A stretch of DNA of 64,000 nucleotides from Pseudomonas sp. GGS8 (GCF_024168645.1 NZ_JALJWF010000001.1:2037001-2101000); one strand, 5' to 3'; positions 15,080-23,955 are shown, counted from the stretch's first letter. Made by a program: numbers and translations. Notes: a model not told the origin generated them from the sequence alone.

Positions 15080-17530
15080 ATGAGCAAGCCGCTGATGTAC
15101 CTGCTGGCCGGCAACGGCAGTGCTGCCGATTGGTGGGATGACGCGCTGCCGCACTTTCAGCGCTACGAGGTGGTGCCGCTGGAACTGCCGGGCTTCGGCG
15201 CCAACCCGCAAGCGCCCTGCGAAGACCTCGCGGCTTATGCGCAGGCGTTGTTAGCGGCGACGGTCAAGGGCAGCGCGATCATGGCGGTCGGGGTGAATGC
15301 GTTGCTGGTGTTGCATGCGCTGCAGCGTCAGCCGGGGCACTTTTGCCGCAGTGTATTGCTGGCGCCGGTCGGCGCGTTTTTGTGGCAACGACGGTTGCCG
15401 GCGCTGATGTCGCCATTGCCGATTCGCAAAACCATTCACTGGCTGCTCTCGAACAAACCGACGCTGTTCGCTCGCAAGTTCTCCAACCAGACCTGGACAC
15501 CCGGGCAGTACCAGCGCATGGGCGCTGGCTATGCCCGCTGCCGCGCGTTTGTGCCGCACTGGGACTTGGTGCGGGCCGACACCGCGTTGCCGCTGCTGGA
15601 GTGGATCACCGATCCGGTCGAGCTGATCTGGGGCGATCAGGACAATGTACTGGGCATCGCACAGGCTGCCGCATGGTCGGCGATTCTGGCTCGCGCTGAT
15701 CTGACTATCAGCCTGAAAACCGGTTGGGGTCATTACCCGTGGATCGACTCGCCGGCCGAATTCGCCGCGTGGCTGGAGTCGGGCGAGCGCGGATTCGTCG
15801 CGCACACCAAGGGCGGCCGTTTGCGTCTGGCCGAGTTGGCCGGGCAAGCGGTGCCGCCGGCGCTGTCTCTCAATGATTGCCACGATGAACGTCTGCCGGC
15901 ATTTCTCGCCAGCCAACCGGACGCCACGTGGGCGGTGCGTTCCTCCAGTTATGGCGAGGATCAAGCCGATGCGGCGAATGCCGGGCTGAGCACCACATTT
16001 CTGCGGGAACCGGCGGCCAACGTGCCCGCGCGCATTGCCGAGCTGAGCGCGGCGGGTGTGGAAGAAGTGGTGGTGCAGCGCTTCATCACACCGCAGCTGT
16101 CCGGGATCGCTTTTGTGCGTCATCTGTCGGTGGAACTTGAATGGGTCGAAGGTCATCTTGAGTCGTTGGCCGATGGTCAGGCGAGCCCCGAGCGGGCGAT
16201 CCTTTCCCGCCTCGGCGACTCGTGGAGTAGCGGCACCTTCAAGCCCTCCAATGGCCTGACGGCTGACCGGTTGTGGCGCTTTTTACAAGGCGTGTTGCGG
16301 GTTTTTCACTACGTGCCCGGCGACGTCGAATGGGCCTGGGACGGTACGCAACTCTGGTTGCTGCAATACCGGCCGATCAGCGATTACGGCTGGCGCCGGC
16401 ACCTGACCGCCGCCAACATCGCCGAGATCCTACCGCCGCAACCGAGCCGCTTGGTGGAGTACGCCCAGCGGCGTGCGGCGGCAAGTATTCCGGCGATCAT
16501 GGCGCGTTGGGATTCGCGGGTGTTGCAGGATAACGAGCCCTTTACGGCCGTGTTCGGTGGCGCCTCGTACATCAACAACGATCTGTTTCTCGCACGACTC
16601 GCAGAATGGGGCCTCTCTGCCAACAGCTACGCCGGCGAAGTCGGTGGTGCGATTCCGCATCTGCCTTGGCGACCGCTGCGGATGTTACGTTCGCTGCCGT
16701 TATTCCTGCGTATGCAGCGCGTTGCTCGCGGGCATTTGCTGAGCCTTGAGCATGGCTTGCGGCGCTTCGACGGGGAACTGTCCGAGCTCATCGCCCAAGG
16801 CGCCGACGGCCAGCAACTGGCCGACTGGTTCACCCGATTTTATGTGTTCGTGGTGCAAGGCAATCTGTGCATCGCCACGGCACTGGCCAGCAGTGGTGGT
16901 GATTGGCTGGGGCGCCCGCCGACTGCTTACAACGACCTCGAAAACAGCCCCCATCGGCTACCCTGGGAAACCGATCCCGCAACGTTGCGGCCTGCGCCGA
17001 CCGATCTACCGTTGCAGGCATTCGCGCAATGGTCCGGATTCGTACGTCTGGCGCACGTTACTGGCTTGCCGGGCCTGCGCGGCTACTACCTGCAAGTGCG
17101 TGAGTGGTATCGCGACAATCTCATGCGGATCTTCTTCCGCCTCCATCACGCCATGCCGCTGGCAGATCGCGAGCATTGGTTTGCGCCGCATCCCGACGTT
17201 CGTACCCGCGACGGCAGCTTCTGGCAGGACGGTCGCGAAGGCACGGAGCAGGCGACGGGGTTCATGATTTATCCGGGGCAGGTGCGGGGCATTCTTGGGG
17301 CTGACATCTTGCTGGAAGACACCCTCGATCCGGGGCGTCATGCCCACTATCAGGCTGCGCGGGCGGTGATTGCGCGAATGGGCGGGCGGTTGTCTCACGG
17401 CTCGACGCTGTTGCGTGAACTGCGCAAGCCCTCGGCGGTGATGCCGCAGGTTGATCCGGCGTGGCTGGGGTGTGAGGTGGTGTACCGCGATGGTGAGTTG
17501 AAGCTGATCACTCCAGCGAACAAAGGATGA
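15080..17530 (+). CDS. Fusion: alpha/beta-hydrolase-like + ATP-grasp + PEP-utilising His domain (816 aa)
   Basis: Residues 1-235 look like an alpha/beta-hydrolase with the acid loop (IWGDQDNVLG) and histidine (GWGHYPWIDSP), but the nucleophile elbow reads VGVNAL with Asn73 where a serine is expected, so it may be catalytically dead. Residues about 260-430 carry a shortened PPDK/PEP-synthase ATP-grasp (KGGRLRLAEL, WAVRSSSYGED, EEVVVQRFI, LWLLQYRPIS). The last 70 residues hold the swivelling-domain motif GGRLSHGSTLLRELRKPSAV with His773. The order ATP-grasp, helical middle, His domain is that of rifampin phosphotransferase and PEP synthase. It probably phosphorylates an unknown small molecule. 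No obvious membrane segment. Confidence 0.75.
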   Translation: MSKPLMYLLAGNGSAADWWDDALPHFQRYEVVPLELPGFGANPQAPCEDLAAYAQALLAATVKGSAIMAVGVNALLVLHALQRQPGHFCRSVLLAPVGAFLWQRRLPALMSPLPIRKTIHWLLSNKPTLFARKFSNQTWTPGQYQRMGAGYARCRAFVPHWDLVRADTALPLLEWITDPVELIWGDQDNVLGIAQAAAWSAILARADLTISLKTGWGHYPWIDSPAEFAAWLESGERGFVAHTKGGRLRLAELAGQAVPPALSLNDCHDERLPAFLASQPDATWAVRSSSYGEDQADAANAGLSTTFLREPAANVPARIAELSAAGVEEVVVQRFITPQLSGIAFVRHLSVELEWVEGHLESLADGQASPERAILSRLGDSWSSGTFKPSNGLTADRLWRFLQGVLRVFHYVPGDVEWAWDGTQLWLLQYRPISDYGWRRHLTAANIAEILPPQPSRLVEYAQRRAAASIPAIMARWDSRVLQDNEPFTAVFGGASYINNDLFLARLAEWGLSANSYAGEVGGAIPHLPWRPLRMLRSLPLFLRMQRVARGHLLSLEHGLRRFDGELSELIAQGADGQQLADWFTRFYVFVVQGNLCIATALASSGGDWLGRPPTAYNDLENSPHRLPWETDPATLRPAPTDLPLQAFAQWSGFVRLAHVTGLPGLRGYYLQVREWYRDNLMRIFFRLHHAMPLADREHWFAPHPDVRTRDGSFWQDGREGTEQATGFMIYPGQVRGILGADILLEDTLDPGRHAHYQAARAVIARMGGRLSHGSTLLRELRKPSAVMPQVDPAWLGCEVVYRDGELKLITPANKG

Positions 17531-17532
17531 AC

Positions 17533-17552
17533 CGACTGCTGTTGAGCAGTCG
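17533..17552 (+). terminator. Hairpin just after the fusion gene
   Basis: A perfect eight-base stem CGACTGCT/AGCAGTCG with a GTTG loop begins three bases after the stop codon. There is no T-run after it, so it may be a weak terminator or an mRNA-end stabiliser. Confidence 0.4.
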
Positions 17553-17583
17553 TCGATAACGTTATGCACAGGGATGTCGGTTG

Positions 17584-18312
17584 ATGGGCTTAATCAAGTC
17601 TTCATGGCTGCGGGGTTCGCTACTTGGCTGGGTTGCGCTGACGCAGACAGCCCTCGCCGCCGATGCCGTGGTGGTCGGCGGTGAGTCAGGCCAGTCGACG
17701 GTTGCACACGGTCCGACCGAGGCTGTTGTCGAGCTGGATACGTGCCGGTTCTCCATGCCGTTGTTGCAAGACCAATGGCTGACGTTCGAACGCTTTTATC
17801 TGGTGTTTGTCGCGGGTAAACAACTGCCCGCTGGGGCCCGCGCGCCTGGTTTATGGCAGGCGGAAACGTCGAGCGGCTATGACTGGCATTTCGAGAAGTC
17901 CGGCAACCTGAGTCAGCCGTGGTTTGGCGCGATGTGTGAAAACGCCGACAGCTTCTCCCGGCTCACGGCCCGGAAGCCCCCGGAAGATGACTCCATCGCG
18001 CTGCAAGTCCTACGTGATGACAACGACCGCAGATGCCCGGCGACCCTGACCGATCACGGTTGGGAGCCCACGTCGCTGGCGGGCCCCAAGAAAAGCTACA
18101 CCTTCGAGGCACTGGGTGGGGAGAAGTCATCTGGGTTCATCTTCGGTTTCCATGACAAGTCGCGACGTCACATCACTCGCGTTGCTTTCTGCTTGCTCAG
18201 GGGCGAAAGCGTACTGATCGGCTCAGCAGAGTCAGGCTCATCCACTCCTTTGGCTATCAGCGCCGAAGGGTTTGAACAAATCAAAACAGCGGTGCGCAGT
18301 ATTGTTTTTTAG
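17584..18312 (+). CDS. Hypothetical secreted protein (242 aa)
   Basis: AGGGA lies about ten bases upstream of ATG 17584. The signal peptide ends at about ALAADA (residues 23-26). The mature part has four cysteines (LDTCRFSM, GAMCENAD, DRRCPATL, VAFCLLRG) that could form two disulfides, and an FGFHDKSRRHITRVAF stretch of beta-like composition. It begins the second run of secreted proteins. No family recognised; probably periplasmic. Confidence 0.65.
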   Translation: MGLIKSSWLRGSLLGWVALTQTALAADAVVVGGESGQSTVAHGPTEAVVELDTCRFSMPLLQDQWLTFERFYLVFVAGKQLPAGARAPGLWQAETSSGYDWHFEKSGNLSQPWFGAMCENADSFSRLTARKPPEDDSIALQVLRDDNDRRCPATLTDHGWEPTSLAGPKKSYTFEALGGEKSSGFIFGFHDKSRRHITRVAFCLLRGESVLIGSAESGSSTPLAISAEGFEQIKTAVRSIVF

Positions 18313-18459
18313 AAAGCAGCCCAATGATGTACCCCATATACGGAGTTACAGCGTGAGAAAGCTGCAACAGGGCTCGCTACTACGAGTGTGTGAGTAACGA
18401 GTTCCGGCTGTTGACATTCAAAGAGTTGTAATCACCGCCGCTTGATTAAGGATGATTGG

Positions 18460-18837
18460 ATGAACCGCTTTTCCATTCGGCCCACGCTGAATGCTCTTTT
18501 ACTGTTGCCCCTTGCCTACGCCATCCCGGCAACTGCCGAAGCAGGAAGTTGCTACGGCTACCTCACCGAGATGGTCAGGAGCAGCAACTTCCCGTTCCGC
18601 TATGTCGGCAAGGACGAGGTCAACCTGCTGATTGACGATGACGACGGAGAAACCGTGCGGGCCAAGGTGCTCTATGACACGGACGGCACCGGGACCATCG
18701 GCTGGATCAAATACATCCCGGCCACCCGAGTGTTGCTCAATACCTCGGCTGAACTGGAAGAACCGGTGGAACTGTCATTCGATGCCCAATTCGCCGACGG
18801 CTATGCAAAGTGCCTCGCGAAAAAACAGGCCAGTTAA
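18460..18837 (+). CDS. Hypothetical secreted protein (125 aa)
   Basis: The start region AAGGATGATTGG-ATG matches the start region of the LprI gene at 9544, which supports ATG 18460 and suggests duplication of the translation start. A signal peptide (to about AEA-GS) precedes a 90-residue domain with acidic stretches (LLIDDDDGETVRA, LYDTDGTG) and two cysteines (GSCYGYL, YAKCLAK). The acidic DTDGTG could bind a metal ion. Nineteen bases separate it from the next gene. Confidence 0.65.
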   Translation: MNRFSIRPTLNALLLLPLAYAIPATAEAGSCYGYLTEMVRSSNFPFRYVGKDEVNLLIDDDDGETVRAKVLYDTDGTGTIGWIKYIPATRVLLNTSAELEEPVELSFDAQFADGYAKCLAKKQAS

Positions 18838-18856
18838 CGGTGAAAGGGAGTTTTCA

Positions 18857-19405
18857 ATGAATCAGCGTCTTCTCGCGGGCAGCCTTTTGCTGCTGCTCTC
18901 GTTTCCAGCCTTCGCCGCGCCTTCGGATGCCTACACCCAACGTGATGTCATGCAATGTGGTGGCGTTGAGGTGGTGTTGGTGTCGTCCTGTCGATCCGTG
19001 ACGGTGCAGGACAGTGAAACTCACTTAATCCCGGTCTGCTCCGACCAGACAATCAACATTGGCGGCCAAGTGCTTCGGCGCAACATCGACAAAGTTTCAC
19101 AGCTCACGTCCGACGGTGCGAAGACGAAGATGCTGAGTCACGTGGTAGTGGCGATGGATTGCGTGAAAGGAACCAAGGGCAGCCTTGTTGCGATAGGCGG
19201 CTACGGCGGTTGTGGTGCCTGCCCCGAGTGGCACGGTTATTACTCGACGGTCGGGCGATTGGAGCAGTACAGCTACGACAATAACTATCGATCGTTTGGT
19301 TCGAAAGGCTCCTGGGAAGGGCTGATCAAGGCTTATGGCGTCACGAAGAGACAACTGCAATCGGAAAGCCCTGCAGTGAAAAGGATCGTTTATGGCCAGC
19401 CTTAA
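18857..19405 (+). CDS. Hypothetical secreted Cys-rich protein (182 aa)
   Basis: AAGGGAG precedes ATG 18857. After a signal peptide (to about AFA-AP), six cysteines occur: VMQCGG, VSSCRS, IPVCSD, AMDCVKG and the close pair GGCGACPEWHGYY. The Trp/Tyr-rich C-terminal segment suggests a folded extracytoplasmic domain. Its 3' end overlaps the next gene by 14 bases, so they form one operon. No family recognised. Confidence 0.65.
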   Translation: MNQRLLAGSLLLLLSFPAFAAPSDAYTQRDVMQCGGVEVVLVSSCRSVTVQDSETHLIPVCSDQTINIGGQVLRRNIDKVSQLTSDGAKTKMLSHVVVAMDCVKGTKGSLVAIGGYGGCGACPEWHGYYSTVGRLEQYSYDNNYRSFGSKGSWEGLIKAYGVTKRQLQSESPAVKRIVYGQP

Positions 19406-20237
19406 GTGGGTGTTGATGTTCGGCAGCCTGTTTGCCACCAGTGCCTTTGCCGAAGACCTGCCAATAGTAGGTGTCGGCGGGCACACAGTGACGTTTCGGG
19501 CGACAGAATGGACGATGCCCGGTGTGGAGTCGGCGACCGCTTGGTTCACCGCAAACGGCAAAACTTTCCCGCTCTTCGGCCCCGATATTGGCGCCGATGC
19601 ACACCCCGATTTGCTCAGTCCTGACAAGAAAACCTTGTTGCTCGACCCGGTGAGCTTCGGCATGTTGTCGGTCGAGAGTGGTGAAGAAAAACTGGTGTCG
19701 CAACAGCATTGCGATGTGATCTCGATGGAGACCGGTTGCGTGCTGGCTGAGCGTTCTGCCAGCTTTTGTGTCGGTAAATGGGTGGGCAATCAGTGGGTTT
19801 CCAACGACGGTGAAGTGTTCAATCCCGTCCTGGAGACGAACCCCCCAAAGGACTTGTTGAGGCATGCCGTGGACATCGAGCCGGCGCAGTCCCGCGCGGA
19901 ATCCATCGAATGGAGCCTGAGCTTTTTGAGTCCGGAGTCCTACATGGCGTGTCATCCCCCGGCGCGTAATGTTCAGGCGTTCAATGACTTGGGTTTCTAC
20001 TTGGCCGAGGGTGGTAACGATGCGCTTGCACTGAAATTTTATCGAGGCGTTGAGGCGGTCGGTAAACGCACAGTGTTGATGTTGAACATCGCCGATTCAC
20101 TGTGGCGCCTTGGTCGCAAAGACGAAGCGCAGCGCTATTACAGCCAATACCGCGACGCGATGAGCGCCGACGGCAAGGCGCAGAAAATTCCGCAACGTGT
20201 AGTTGAGCGATCTGTAATTCAGGGAATGAAAAATTGA
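19392..20237 (+). CDS. Secreted TPR-type protein, paralogue of the 5111 product (281 aa)
   Basis: Signal peptide MASLKWVLMFGSLFATSAFA. The N-terminal two thirds are specific to this copy (FTANGKTFPLFGPDIGAD, then FCVGKWVGNQW). The C-terminal 90 residues form TPR-like helices (FNDLGFYLAEGGNDALALK, LNIADSLWRLGRKDEAQRYY) shared with the 5111 gene. GC content is higher than in that copy, so the two paralogues did not arise here by a simple recent duplication. Overlaps the upstream gene; the next gene starts within a few bases. Confidence 0.7.
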   Translation: MASLKWVLMFGSLFATSAFAEDLPIVGVGGHTVTFRATEWTMPGVESATAWFTANGKTFPLFGPDIGADAHPDLLSPDKKTLLLDPVSFGMLSVESGEEKLVSQQHCDVISMETGCVLAERSASFCVGKWVGNQWVSNDGEVFNPVLETNPPKDLLRHAVDIEPAQSRAESIEWSLSFLSPESYMACHPPARNVQAFNDLGFYLAEGGNDALALKFYRGVEAVGKRTVLMLNIADSLWRLGRKDEAQRYYSQYRDAMSADGKAQKIPQRVVERSVIQGMKN

Positions 20238-20239
20238 AT

Positions 20240-20995
20240 ATGTTTGTGCGCTGTATCGCGTTGTCCTTTGGATGCCTGTTTGCCTCCATCGCGATGGCCA
20301 AGGACGAATGCAAAGAGACCACTGTGAGCTGGCAGATCGATCTGTGCGTGGAAGCGGCACGCAAAGAAGCCGACGCACAGCTCAATGCTAGTTACAAGAA
20401 ACTGCTAGCGCGGTTCGAGTCTCAGCAGCGGCGCGACCCTGAACAGGGCAAGGCGTTGATGGCGATGGCCAGAGAGGCCCAGCGCGCGTGGATCAAGCTG
20501 CGCGACACCACGTGCCCGCTCGAAGCCACGGAAAGCGAGCCCGGTGTGGCGCTGCATGTTACGACTATCAACAACTGCATGGCCAGAATGAGCCTGGAGC
20601 GTGCGGCTTATCTGGACACTATCGTCGCTGATGAGCCGGGTAATGTGGTTGATCTCAACAAGGTGTTCCTGTCCGGCTCCCAGCGCTTCGGCGATGTCGT
20701 AGCGCGTTATGTCAGCACCTTTGGCAGCCCTTGTTTGACGGTTCAGATTCTGGCGCCTAACGGCGGTTGGAGAGTGCTTTCCTCCAAGCGGTTCTGCAGT
20801 TTTGACGGCAAATCGTTTTGGGATGGCTATGCCAGTGCGTTGTTTGAGGATCATGCATTTGCTGCCGATGGTTTACACCTGACGCTCAGCTTGTTCGAGC
20901 TTCGTGGGGACGGAGAGAAGCGTCTCGCCTGCGTGATTCCGATTCAGAATGAGCAAATCAAAGAACTGAAGTGCGGCGCACCTGAGGCAGCGTGA
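20240..20995 (+). CDS. LprI/DUF1311-type secreted protein (251 aa)
   Basis: A signal peptide (to about AMA-KD) is followed by an LprI domain (about 24-122) with DAQLNASYKKLLARF, REAQRAWIKLRDTTC and NNCMARMSLERA, closely like the N-terminus of the 9544 product. The C-terminal 110 residues differ (LNKVFLSGSQRFGDVV, two later cysteines). LprI-type domains are lysozyme inhibitors in characterised members, so protection of peptidoglycan is a reasonable guess. A TTG at 20234 overlapping the upstream TGA is an alternative start. Confidence 0.75.
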   Translation: MFVRCIALSFGCLFASIAMAKDECKETTVSWQIDLCVEAARKEADAQLNASYKKLLARFESQQRRDPEQGKALMAMAREAQRAWIKLRDTTCPLEATESEPGVALHVTTINNCMARMSLERAAYLDTIVADEPGNVVDLNKVFLSGSQRFGDVVARYVSTFGSPCLTVQILAPNGGWRVLSSKRFCSFDGKSFWDGYASALFEDHAFAADGLHLTLSLFELRGDGEKRLACVIPIQNEQIKELKCGAPEAA

Positions 20996-21039
20996 AACCA
21001 TCAGCGTAAACATTTGAAGATTGATCAATAGGGAAGTGG

Positions 21040-22038
21040 GTGGAATTGGCCAGGCTCTTAAGTTTTATTGCTGCGCTCGGATGCATGGCCGGTTTGTCGG
21101 CTCAACCGGCATCGGCAAGTGACTCACAAACCATCGGCGAGCTGCATCCGCCGGTGGTTGCTTCGTTGGGTGATCAAAAGATCACGGTGTTCTTTTTGAA
21201 GAACAACCTTAAAGGTCAGGTTGGGGGCGTGCATGTGCCGGATGCTGAAATTTTCTACGCACCCATGAATGCGATGAAGCCTTCGCTGAATTATGTGTGG
21301 AAGGTCGAAGGCGAACAAATTGCCTCGGTGTTCTTCTTCGAGCGCAAATTCCCTGAGCGAGCGGGGAAGTCCATGTTTGTTCTGACGGAAACACCTGAGT
21401 CGAACAATGGATTCCAAGGTGTTTCCTATTCAACCCAGGAGCTGCACCTCGTGAAGAATGGCGACCGATTGTCGTTGGAGTTTCTGCGCGGCAATGCCTA
21501 TCCCCCGGAATTGCAAAACTGTTACGAAGGTCGCGATTTGGATAAAGGGATAGACGTGGCGTGCGCATACAACGATGCGGCGAGTATTAAGAAATTTCTG
21601 GCGGCCCAGGATGAAAAGATGATTGCGGATCAGAAACAACAACTTGGCCTGATCCGAGAACCTCTGAAAACCGGTGGTGACGCGGCTAATGTCACTTGTC
21701 CCTCAACCGAATTTTCCACGTTCCTCGCAGCCTTCTCCGAGCGCACAGACGTGCAAAAAGCCTTCGTCCAACAGCCGCTGCAAATGGTCACGACTGTGGC
21801 GGGAGATCCCGAGCCTGAGATGGAAAAGCGCAGCGTTAGCGGCGATCAGCTCAAGTTTCCTATCATCCCGGATCGCGTGAAACGAGAGGCCGATGGTCTT
21901 ACGTTGACCGTCAAGGAAGAGCGGGGCAACAACGCCACGGCGATCCTGCAGAAGCCGGATACCGACTATGTCTTCGAGTACCGGTTTGTTCGTGGGCAAT
22001 GTTGGCGGCTGGAAGAAGTGATGGATTATTCGCTTTAA
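21040..22038 (+). CDS. Secreted two-domain protein (332 aa)
   Basis: GTG 21040 follows a GGGAAG site at a good distance. The signal peptide ends at about ASA-SD. The N-terminal domain includes FLKNNLKGQVGGVHVPD and ends with YNDAASIKKFLAAQDE, comparable with the 8961 product. The C-terminal domain (VTCPSTEFSTFLAAFSERTD to CWRLEEVMDYSL) is clearly homologous to the middle domain of the 9544 protein. So two domains that sit in different genes in the first locus are joined here. Function unknown, periplasmic. Confidence 0.7.
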   Translation: MELARLLSFIAALGCMAGLSAQPASASDSQTIGELHPPVVASLGDQKITVFFLKNNLKGQVGGVHVPDAEIFYAPMNAMKPSLNYVWKVEGEQIASVFFFERKFPERAGKSMFVLTETPESNNGFQGVSYSTQELHLVKNGDRLSLEFLRGNAYPPELQNCYEGRDLDKGIDVACAYNDAASIKKFLAAQDEKMIADQKQQLGLIREPLKTGGDAANVTCPSTEFSTFLAAFSERTDVQKAFVQQPLQMVTTVAGDPEPEMEKRSVSGDQLKFPIIPDRVKREADGLTLTVKEERGNNATAILQKPDTDYVFEYRFVRGQCWRLEEVMDYSL

Positions 22039-22106
22039 AAACGCAGGAGGCGTTACCGAGCGGCAGCGTTTTGTTCGATCAGGAATGAGTTTGTAACCAG
22101 GGAGGC

Positions 22107-23213
22107 ATGTTGAAAAAATTACTGTTGCTGGCGTTGTTACTTTGTTCTTTGCCTGTGGCTGCGCAACCGATGTTTCCGGCACTCAAGTCCTGCGAGAGTG
22201 CTGGTAGCGATTGCGTGTTGAGGCTCGATAGCAATTTTTTCCTGGTGGACGTCGCCTCCGGGAAGCGACTGTCCGAGACTGCGGAGTCGGCCGGGGCTAT
22301 GAGTAGTTTCGGGCTGTATCGAGATGGAGACCGGTACATCCTCGAGAACGAAAATTACTCCCAGGCGAAGTCGCGTCGTTGGTTGGTTTTTACCTATAAC
22401 AACGGCAGGGTGGTGCTCGACGGCGCGTATATTTTTTCGATAGACATGGCTGAGACGGGGCCGTATTGGCATGGCTATGACTGCCGAGGAAACTCCAGTC
22501 CGTTCACAAACCCAGGCAGTGAGCCTTTCAGTGACGCCGCTTTGGAAGAGTTGTGCGGTGGTGCTGAAGGCTGGGTCGTCTCGGGGAAGGATTCTGTGTT
22601 GCCCGTATCGGCCAAAGGTCTGGCCGTCAGCGTCCCCGTTTATCACGCCCGCAACCGCGACGGTTCTGCGACGTACCTGTTTACTGAAAGCGATGTTCCG
22701 GATCTTTCGAAGCTGGTGTGCCTGTCCAATTGTGCCGATGTCGCACAAACGCCGGAGCACGTCTCGCAAGAGACCGCGCCATTGAAGGGCGGGCAGGATG
22801 GAACGTTGTGCTCGGATGACGAAGATATTTACTTCAGCTGTCCGTTGGACGGCGGCAAAACGGTTTCTGTTTGTGCGCGTGGAAACAGCAAGCCTACGGC
22901 CGGTTCGGTTCAGTACCGTTATGGCGTGCCGGGAAAAGTAGAGATGATCTATCCGAAGAGTGCCTTACCGCCCAAGGGCAAGTTCTTTGTTGTGAATGCG
23001 TCGGAAGGCAGCGTGAACCTGAACATTATCAAGTTCAAAACGGGTCCTTACACCTACCTCGTTAACCAAGCCTTTGTCAGTTATCTGACCGTGCTCAAGG
23101 ATGACAAGCTTGTGTTCAGACAGCGTTGCGGTGCGGGAAGTTATTCTTATATCAACCGGGCAGCGCTCCAAGGGTTGCAGTCACGTCCTAAAAGCGCAGA
23201 AGACTTTCGCTAG
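22107..23213 (+). CDS. Hypothetical secreted Cys-rich protein (368 aa)
   Basis: GGGAGG just upstream of ATG 22107. The signal peptide ends at about VAA-QP. The first half has KSCESAGSDCVLRL and GYDCRGNSS; the second half (DIYFSCPLDGGKTVSVCARG, VQYRYGVPGKVEMIYP, then FRQRCGAGSY) has the FSC...VSVC...QYRYG pattern seen in many small exported proteins of unknown role. Two subdomains are likely. It closes the second run of secreted genes and converges on the second DUF6124 gene. Confidence 0.65.
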   Translation: MLKKLLLLALLLCSLPVAAQPMFPALKSCESAGSDCVLRLDSNFFLVDVASGKRLSETAESAGAMSSFGLYRDGDRYILENENYSQAKSRRWLVFTYNNGRVVLDGAYIFSIDMAETGPYWHGYDCRGNSSPFTNPGSEPFSDAALEELCGGAEGWVVSGKDSVLPVSAKGLAVSVPVYHARNRDGSATYLFTESDVPDLSKLVCLSNCADVAQTPEHVSQETAPLKGGQDGTLCSDDEDIYFSCPLDGGKTVSVCARGNSKPTAGSVQYRYGVPGKVEMIYPKSALPPKGKFFVVNASEGSVNLNIIKFKTGPYTYLVNQAFVSYLTVLKDDKLVFRQRCGAGSYSYINRAALQGLQSRPKSAEDFR

Positions 23214-23237
23214 CCCGGGCTGGTAATGAAGATCGAG

Positions 23238-23264
23238 AAAGGGGACGTAATGTCCCCTTTTTTT
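23238..23264. terminator. Rho-independent terminator
   Basis: AAAGGGGAC/GTCCCCTTT with a five-base loop followed by more T on the plus strand. It lies between the end of the secreted-protein operon and the end of the DUF6124 gene, like the hairpin at 10934. Confidence 0.75.
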
Positions 23265-23278
23265 CGTCCGCGATTTTG

Positions 23279-23650
23279 CTACGGCTTAACCCCGTACTCC
23301 TTCAACTCGAGGTGATCGAGCGCGCCTTCCACCATCAGGTGAGCCCCATCGGCCATTCTGCTGAGCGCCAGGGCGACTGAGCGGCGGGTGCCTTCGATGT
23401 CGTCGGCCAGGTCGGCGGCGATGGCGCTGATGGACTTCAGGTCTTCCGAGGCGTTGGCCAGGAGGGCTTCGGTGTCGATGTCGGGGGCGACGGTGAAGAG
23501 TTTGCCTTTGCGCTTGGGTTTTTCGCTGGGGGGTGGAGCGAAATGGTGGTCGAGGGCGCGTTCGGCGGCTTCGTGGAGTTTTCTGGAATCGAAGGATTCG
23601 TAGGGGGATGTGGCTGGGTTTTCTGGGGGATTCGGTGTTGGCTTGATCAT
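23279..23650 (-). CDS. DUF6124-type small protein, copy 2 (123 aa)
   Basis: Paralogue of the gene at 10985, nearly identical from MIKPTPNPPEN through the segment LADDIEGTRRSVALALSRMADG; only the last 15 residues differ (ALDHLELKEYGVKP). ATG at 23650; the frame is open further upstream through the leader, but the conserved start is shared by both copies. Cytoplasmic, helical C-terminal half. Function unknown. Confidence 0.7.
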   Translation of the reverse strand: MIKPTPNPPENPATSPYESFDSRKLHEAAERALDHHFAPPPSEKPKRKGKLFTVAPDIDTEALLANASEDLKSISAIAADLADDIEGTRRSVALALSRMADGAHLMVEGALDHLELKEYGVKP

Positions 23651-23955
23651 AGATGTTAACTTCCTGGAATTAAGAGGCTGACACCGTTTCGCTTTGCACT
23701 TCGAAAGAGGTGGCAGCTGTGCGTTGGTGTGCAAGACCGGTCCAGGTGCCCGGCAGACCCGAAGGTCTCCGACGCACAGCCGCCATAACGATCCGCGAGC
23801 ATAGGAAAACGCTCGATGAATTGCCACCAACGATTGTGCACCTGAATCGGACTTGCACGTCCGAGTCACCGATTTTGCGGCGACGAACAGAGGTTATCGG
23901 TGAAGGTGAGGGCTGCCTAGTTCATGGGCAGCCCGGCGTTTTGAAGGAAATTTCC
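23651..23955 (-). promoter_or_regulatory. Conserved structured leader of DUF6124 gene, copy 2
   Basis: Same order of elements as copy 1, on the minus strand: hairpin about 23865-23885, long arm 23838-23858 pairing with 23729-23749 (18 of 21 plus one wobble), stem 23769-23780 with 23716-23727, and AGACC-UUCG-GGUCU at 23755-23768. An extra hairpin GGGCTGCC/GGCAGCCC lies upstream (about 23909-23933). The arms differ from copy 1 on both sides at matching positions, so the pairing is kept. Confidence 0.6.
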
